Assembly: GCA_029204225.1 (NCBI GenBank)
Contig: CM055105.1
Span: 15,245,132 to 15,309,131 of the forward strand
DNA length: 64,000 bases
Direction of reading: 5' to 3'
Source of the DNA: Diphasiastrum complanatum
Lineage: Eukaryota > Streptophyta > Lycopodiopsida > Lycopodiales > Lycopodiaceae
Shown here piece after piece: positions 59,231 through 64,000 of this stretch (position 1 is its first letter; each line of letters starts with the position of its first letter). Below the pieces are notes generated by a model that worked only from the letters and a program-made list of their open reading frames with translations, was not told where the DNA came from and searched no databases. Both the position numbers and the translations under genes were made by a program.

Positions 59231-60222
59231 ACCTCAAAAGCCCCAACCCTTCGAATGATCTCTACAAGAGTTACGGTTGGTCGCAGGTCCAGACCGTGCT
59301 TGCGGTCCAGAGCTCCACAGTCACTGGAGGGTTCCCAACCGGTGATGCTTAGTTACCAGAATTTTGTTCACAATGACAGCCAAGAAGCTACTTTTACAGC
59401 TAACATGTCCTCGCAGCGCAGCAATTCGGTTTCTGCAAGCTGGTCCAATACACACACCGTAAAGTTTGATCAGAAGATCAACTATTCGATCGAGTTTGGG
59501 GCTAAAGTTGGCGGAGAAAGTAGCTTGTCCTATCAGTATGCATTGTGGAATCTTTCGGCATCGGTGACTCCGCCCTCAAGAATGCCGTCCAGGCTTACTT
59601 CGGCAGACGGCCCAATGATGCCTACTTCAAAAGCCCCACCCCTTGGAATGATCTCTACAAGAGCTACGGTTGGTCGCAGGTCCAGACCGCGCTTGCGGTC
59701 CAGAGCTCCACAATCACTGAGGAGGGTTCCCAACCGGTGATGCTTAGTTACCAGAATTTTCTTAACAATGACAGCCAAGAAGCTACTTTTACAGCTAACA
59801 TGTCCTCGCAGCGCAGCAATTCGGTTTCTGCAAGCTAGTCCAATACACACACCGTAAAGTTTGATCAGAAGATCAACTACTCGATCGAGTTTGGGGCTAA
59901 AGTTGGCGGGGAAAGTAGCTTGTCCTATCAGTATGCATTTGGCGAGAGCGGGTCAAAATCCACTCTAAGCTCAGGGTCAGGAGTGACTGTGAAGGTACCC
60001 CCGCATCAAACCAAGCACGCAATCCTTACCGCCTCCAAAGGCCAAATGAAAGTCCGGATCGTTTATGAAGCCCATCTAACCGGAGTTACCGCAATCAATT
60101 GCGATCCTCCGTACCAGGGACATCACTTCTGGTCTTTAGATATCGGTGGCGTCATGAGCACCGGCTTCATTACCAACAAAATTACTATTACTCAGGACAT
60201 TGCGTTGGACTTGTTAAGTTAG
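59231..60222 (+). pseudogene. Aerolysin/ETX-MTX2-like beta-pore-forming protein gene, broken
   Basis: The frame at 59545-60222 has a NAVQAYFGRRPND start. Ser/Thr-rich alternating strands follow (TFTANMSSQRSNSVSAS, SGSGVTVKVPPHQTKHAIL), then a MKVRIVYEAHLTG strand. This pattern is usual for the pore-forming domain of aerolysin-type proteins, which form membrane pores after oligomerising. The segment 59231-59540 duplicates 59624-59935 in tandem. The first unit has a 2-base deletion near 59325. The second has an in-frame TAG at 59836 where the first has Trp. No intron was seen. Aerolysin-like genes of bacterial origin are reported from ferns; transfer here is inference. Confidence 0.65.
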
Positions 60223-60711
60223 TGTGAACTATAAACGTTTTATTTAAAACGTCAGCAGATCATCAAACTAGCACGTCAGCCCACTAAGTCTAATCTAGTT
60301 GTCAGTAACAAACATAATATTCTCTCTCACGACTGAGACAGGGATCCGCAATGTTTTAGACTAAACACCGTGATTAGTTAGGATAAATGATTTTTTTAAT
60401 CATCAGCTATATTGTATATATACACATGCAGTATCTATAGCGAGTGAGTGAATTCCGTTGCATGTTTTGCTTAATGAGAACTAGTTGAGCTTTTCTTGTC
60501 TCCTCTTGTAGTCTTGATAACACATTCTGCTGAGTGTTTATCTGTGTAGTTCACGTGTGATTGCCATATGCTACAGCGTTTCTCTTCTCTGACATGAGCT
60601 ACATTTTTGTAATGGTAGCTGTATAGATCTTGTATTGACGGCATGCTAGTGAATCGATCCTGCTATAGACTTAGTTATAGACACCAGTATCTGCTGTGTT
60701 CTTTATCATCA
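60223..60711 (+). repeat. Probable copia 5' LTR
   Basis: Ends ...TTATCATCA directly before TGGTATCATAGC at 60711, a slightly altered initiator tRNA-Met primer site. The LTR start cannot be fixed because the 3' LTR is outside the window. Confidence 0.55.
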
Positions 60712-63700
60712 TGGTATCATAGCTATCTTAGGAGAGCTCTTAGGAGAGTAGAAGCCTAGGTAGATTCAGGTTACTAGTGTGTCCAGTTCAATATGACAGA
60801 TTTGAGGAGAGAAGATGGTAGTTGTACTAATGCAAAAGAACACTGTGATGTTTGATGGCACAAACTATCGCTTCTGGATGCATAAGACCAAGATGCTCAT
60901 GAAGGGTGAAGGTTTGTGGGGATGAGTGGATGGGACTGATCCAGAACCAGAACCAGTAAATGCCAGAGCTCTGAGTGATTGGAAGAAGTGAGATGACAAA
61001 GCTGCATCATGGATTGCAATGTCTTTATCTGAAGAGATATTGATGAAGACTATTGATTGTAATACTAGTCATGAAATTTGGGAGAGACTGAAGGCTGACT
61101 ATGAAGGGAAGTCAGGCATTCAGGTTTTGCACCTAAATCATCTGTTGGTAACCATAAAATGGGATGGTGGTGACTTGCAGCAGCATGTCAATTAGATGAA
61201 AGAAATATATGCATCGTTAGTAGCAACAGGAGCTGAATATCAAGTTTCTGATGTGCAACAACTGCTATTTCTTGTGAAATCTTTGCCCAGCTCATATAAC
61301 TCTCTCAAAACGATTCTGATGAGGACTCCAAATATGTCCTTTGAGAATGCAGCTAGAGCTATTGCAGATGAGAAGATGTTAAGAGAAGAGACAGAGGGAG
61401 ATGAAGACTTGGAGAAAGCCATGTTCATAAGGAGAGGCAGCTCAAGCAAAACATAGTCAGGAAAAGGACGTGATCAAAGAAGTTCAGATCAACAAGATGA
61501 GAGAAAGCAGGAACCCAGAAGGAAGAAGGGCAAATGTTCCTACTGAAAGAAAGAGGGACACTATGCCTATGAGTGCAAGAAGAAAAAGGCTGACAAGGCA
61601 CACAAAGCAGATGCCAATGTTGCAAAATCAAGTGAACAAGAAGGTGACAAAGATATGGAGGAGGCATACACCATTCTTGAATTAATTAATGATACTGCCT
61701 GCCTAGTCAAGGAACACACTTCTGATTTGATTCTGGACACTGGTGCAACAGCTCATATCACCTGGAGGAAGGAGATTCTTGACAACTACAAGCATTGTAA
61801 TGTGACAAGAAAGGTTGCACTAGGAGATAACAGTTAGCACAAGGTTGAAGGCATTGGAAGAATTCTTACGGAGACCCAAAGTCGTGATAAAGCTTTGGAG
61901 GAGGTCCTGTATGTACTGTCATTGAGGAAAGACCTGCTGTCAGTAGCCAAATTGACAGATATTGGCATGAACTTCAATTTTTATCATGATGTATGCAGGA
62001 TTAAAGATCGAAAAACAGGTGTGACTATAGCTACAGCCTGGAAAAAAGACAATCTGTATCAGATGTCAATGAAGAGGAAGACAAAGAAAGGGTTGATCAC
62101 TTCAAGTTGTGACAATAACATTGAGTTATGGCACAGGAGATTGGGTCACCTAAATGTGAACTCATTGGTGAGTATGTACAGAAACAAACTAGTTCGTGGA
62201 CTCCAATTTATAGGAACTGATCTCAACTTCTGTCAAGCATGTGTACTAGGCAAGCAGCACAGAAATCCTTTTCAAGGACAAGGAGTGCGTGCCAAATCAG
62301 TTCTTGGATTGGTAATTTTGATTTGTGTGGCCCTATGAAGGTGAAATCTCTGACAGGTTCAAGGTATTTCATGTCCTTTATTGATGATTATAGCCACATG
62401 ACGTTTGTTTATTTCTTGAAGCTTAAATCAGATGCTTTTGAAGCATTCAAGAGATTTAAGACTTTTGCAGAAAGACATACAGGAGCAAAGATTAAAAGAC
62501 TAAGGTCTGACAATGGAGGAGAGTATCTGAGCAATGCATTCAAAGAATTTTGTATGCAGGATGGTATAGACAGGGAGCTTACAGTACCATATACTCCTCA
62601 GCATAATGGAGTGGCTCAGAGAAGAAATCGGACAATTATGGATGCTACCAGATGTATGCTTATTCAGAAATTTATCCATGAACTTTTGGAGTGAAGCAGT
62701 ATCTACTGCTGTGTATCTGCAGAATCTACTGTGACAACCAGTGTAAAAGGGAAGACACCTGCAGAAATCTGGATAGGTAGAAAACTAGATCTTTCTCATT
62801 TGAGGATTTTTGGGTGCATTGCATACATGCATATTCCAAAAGTAAAAGTGAGTAAGCTGGATAATAGGTCTGCAAAAACCATATTTGTAGGATATTCCAC
62901 TGAATCACATGGATACAAGTTGTATGATCTGGAGAGCAAGAAGATTCTTGTGAGCAAAGATGTGAAGTTTAATGAAGGAGAAATCTCTGAAGGGCTAGAG
63001 AATGGTAGTCTAGAATTTATGCAGTATCTAGGTAGCAGTCTGACTGAAGAAGGGGAAGAGGAAGCACCTGTCCCAGATGTCCCAGCTGAAGCAGTTGAGG
63101 AGGATACTGAACCTGCTAAGCAAAGGCGAGTAATGTCTCCAAGAATCCGTAGACCAATACAAAAGGTGATTGAGAATGCACAATTAAATGCCATTGTTTT
63201 TGTGGAGTTACTGATGAACCTTCTACATACCAAGAAGCTGTAAGCTGTGATGAATCAGACAAATTGCTAAAGGCAATGATGGAAGAAATGTCATCAATGC
63301 AGAAGAATAATGTCTGAGAACTCTGTGTTCTACCAGAGGATAGAAAAGCAGTTGATTGCAAGTGGGTCTTCAAAAGGAAGACAAATGCAAATGGAACTGT
63401 GGATAGACACAAGGCTAGACTTGTGGCCAAAGGATTTTCCCAGCAGTATGGGATAGATTACTTAGAAACATTCTCTCCAGTAGTCAGAATGTCTAGTATT
63501 CGATTGCTTCTTGCATTAGCTACCAAGCATGACTTGGAAATTCATCATATCGACGTTAAGATAGCTTTTTTGCATGGTGATCTAGAAGAGGAGATCTACA
63601 TGAAGCAATCGGAGGGCTTTGAAGATGACAGGTTTCCAAATAGTGTGTGCAGATTAAAGAAAAGCATTTATGGACTTAAGCAAGCTGCATGGGCCTGGCA

Positions 63701-64000
63701 CAAGAGAATTGATGAAATTCTCAAGAACCTCTGCTTTGCTCCAATTAATTCTGATTCAAATGTTTATGTCTATAGAAATGATCATGCTTTTCTGATCATA
63801 ACAGTATTTGTTGATGATTGTCTACTAATAGGAAATCATATAGAATTGATTAAACACATCAAAGTCAGACTGAAGACTCAACTAGAAATTACAGATCTAG
63901 GTAAAGCTAAATTGTGTCTAGGAATTGAAATATCTAGAGATAGACACAATAGAATTGTAACAATTAAGCAGTCAGAGTATGCATTACGTATCATGAAAAA
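60712..64000 (+). pseudogene. Degenerate Ty1-copia Gag-Pol, cut by window end
   Basis: Gag with FDGTNYRFWMHKTKMLMKG (60850), a damaged zinc knuckle (CSY*KKEGHYAYEC, 61540), protease LDTGATAHI (61735), WHRRLGHLN (62130), integrase core with LCGPM, FIDDYSH and DNGGEY (62510), NGVAQRRNRT, RT with CKWVFKRK (63360) and FVDDCLLIG (63810). Multiple stops and frame changes. Gag and the YKLYDLESKKI block place it in a family different from the other copia elements here. Confidence 0.9.

Overview
The window is plant nuclear DNA made almost entirely of nested transposable elements. I infer a fern, probably Ceratopteris-like. The grounds are GT-AG introns, plant-type Ty1-copia and Ty3-gypsy elements primed by initiator tRNA-Met, long TC/GA microsatellites, and a broken aerolysin/ETX-MTX2-type gene of the kind reported as horizontally acquired in fern genomes. 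No ordinary host housekeeping gene, rRNA, tRNA or CRISPR array was found.

The central object is a large terminal-inverted-repeat DNA element, called A here (about 6254-19653). It carries four genes. T (+) is an RNase-H-fold transposase candidate. P (-) is an unknown protein with a Cys cluster. A gene on + joins an N-terminal histone H3 fold to C-terminal parts of a Ulp1/C48 cysteine protease. X (-) is unknown. P and the H3-Ulp1 gene diverge from one control region that holds five copies of a palindrome-like motif. Two relatives, B (34758-about 51790) and C (52711-55148, inverted), keep T and P. Two further H3-Ulp1 copies lie at 3346-5895 (rearranged) and 29830-31690. A 363-bp MITE (29859-30221) has A-like ends and sits inside one H3 copy. 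Every T and H3-Ulp1 copy is damaged; P of element A is open.

Layout: 1-3345, unassigned DNA, a gag-like relic, microsatellites and a copia RT scrap. 3346-5603, an inverted block holding H3-Ulp1 copy 1 and copia RT/RNase H. 5604-6253, the Ulp1 tail and gene M copy 1. 6254-19653, element A, whose H3 gene is split by a coding-less LTR element (11660-16415, TSD CTCAT). 19654-26822, tandem M plus copia-integrase segments, the second split by an intact copia element (20424-26282, TSD ATAAT, 1316-aa Gag-Pol). 26823-29260, copia relics with GT, poly-C and GA tracts. 29263-32238, a fragment of an accessory ORF, H3-Ulp1 copy 2 with the MITE, and M copy 3. 32240-34757, non-coding DNA and a copia LTR/gag relic. 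34758-51790, element B, interrupted by a recent copia element with a 1030-aa Gag-plus-unknown ORF and no Pol (35921-41492, TSD CTATG) and by a second, decayed copia element (41600-47804, TSD AATAT). 51791-55148, retroelement scraps and element C. 55149-58921, a truncated gypsy element. 59231-60222, the aerolysin-like pseudogene. 60223-64000, a degenerate copia element that runs off the window.

The intact copia element at 20424 and the Pol-less one at 35921 share Gag, PPT and LTR ends, so they look like an autonomous/non-autonomous pair. The coding-less LTR element at 11660 and the gypsy element at 55-59 kb share LTR and leader, including a series of short hairpins, and look like a second such pair.
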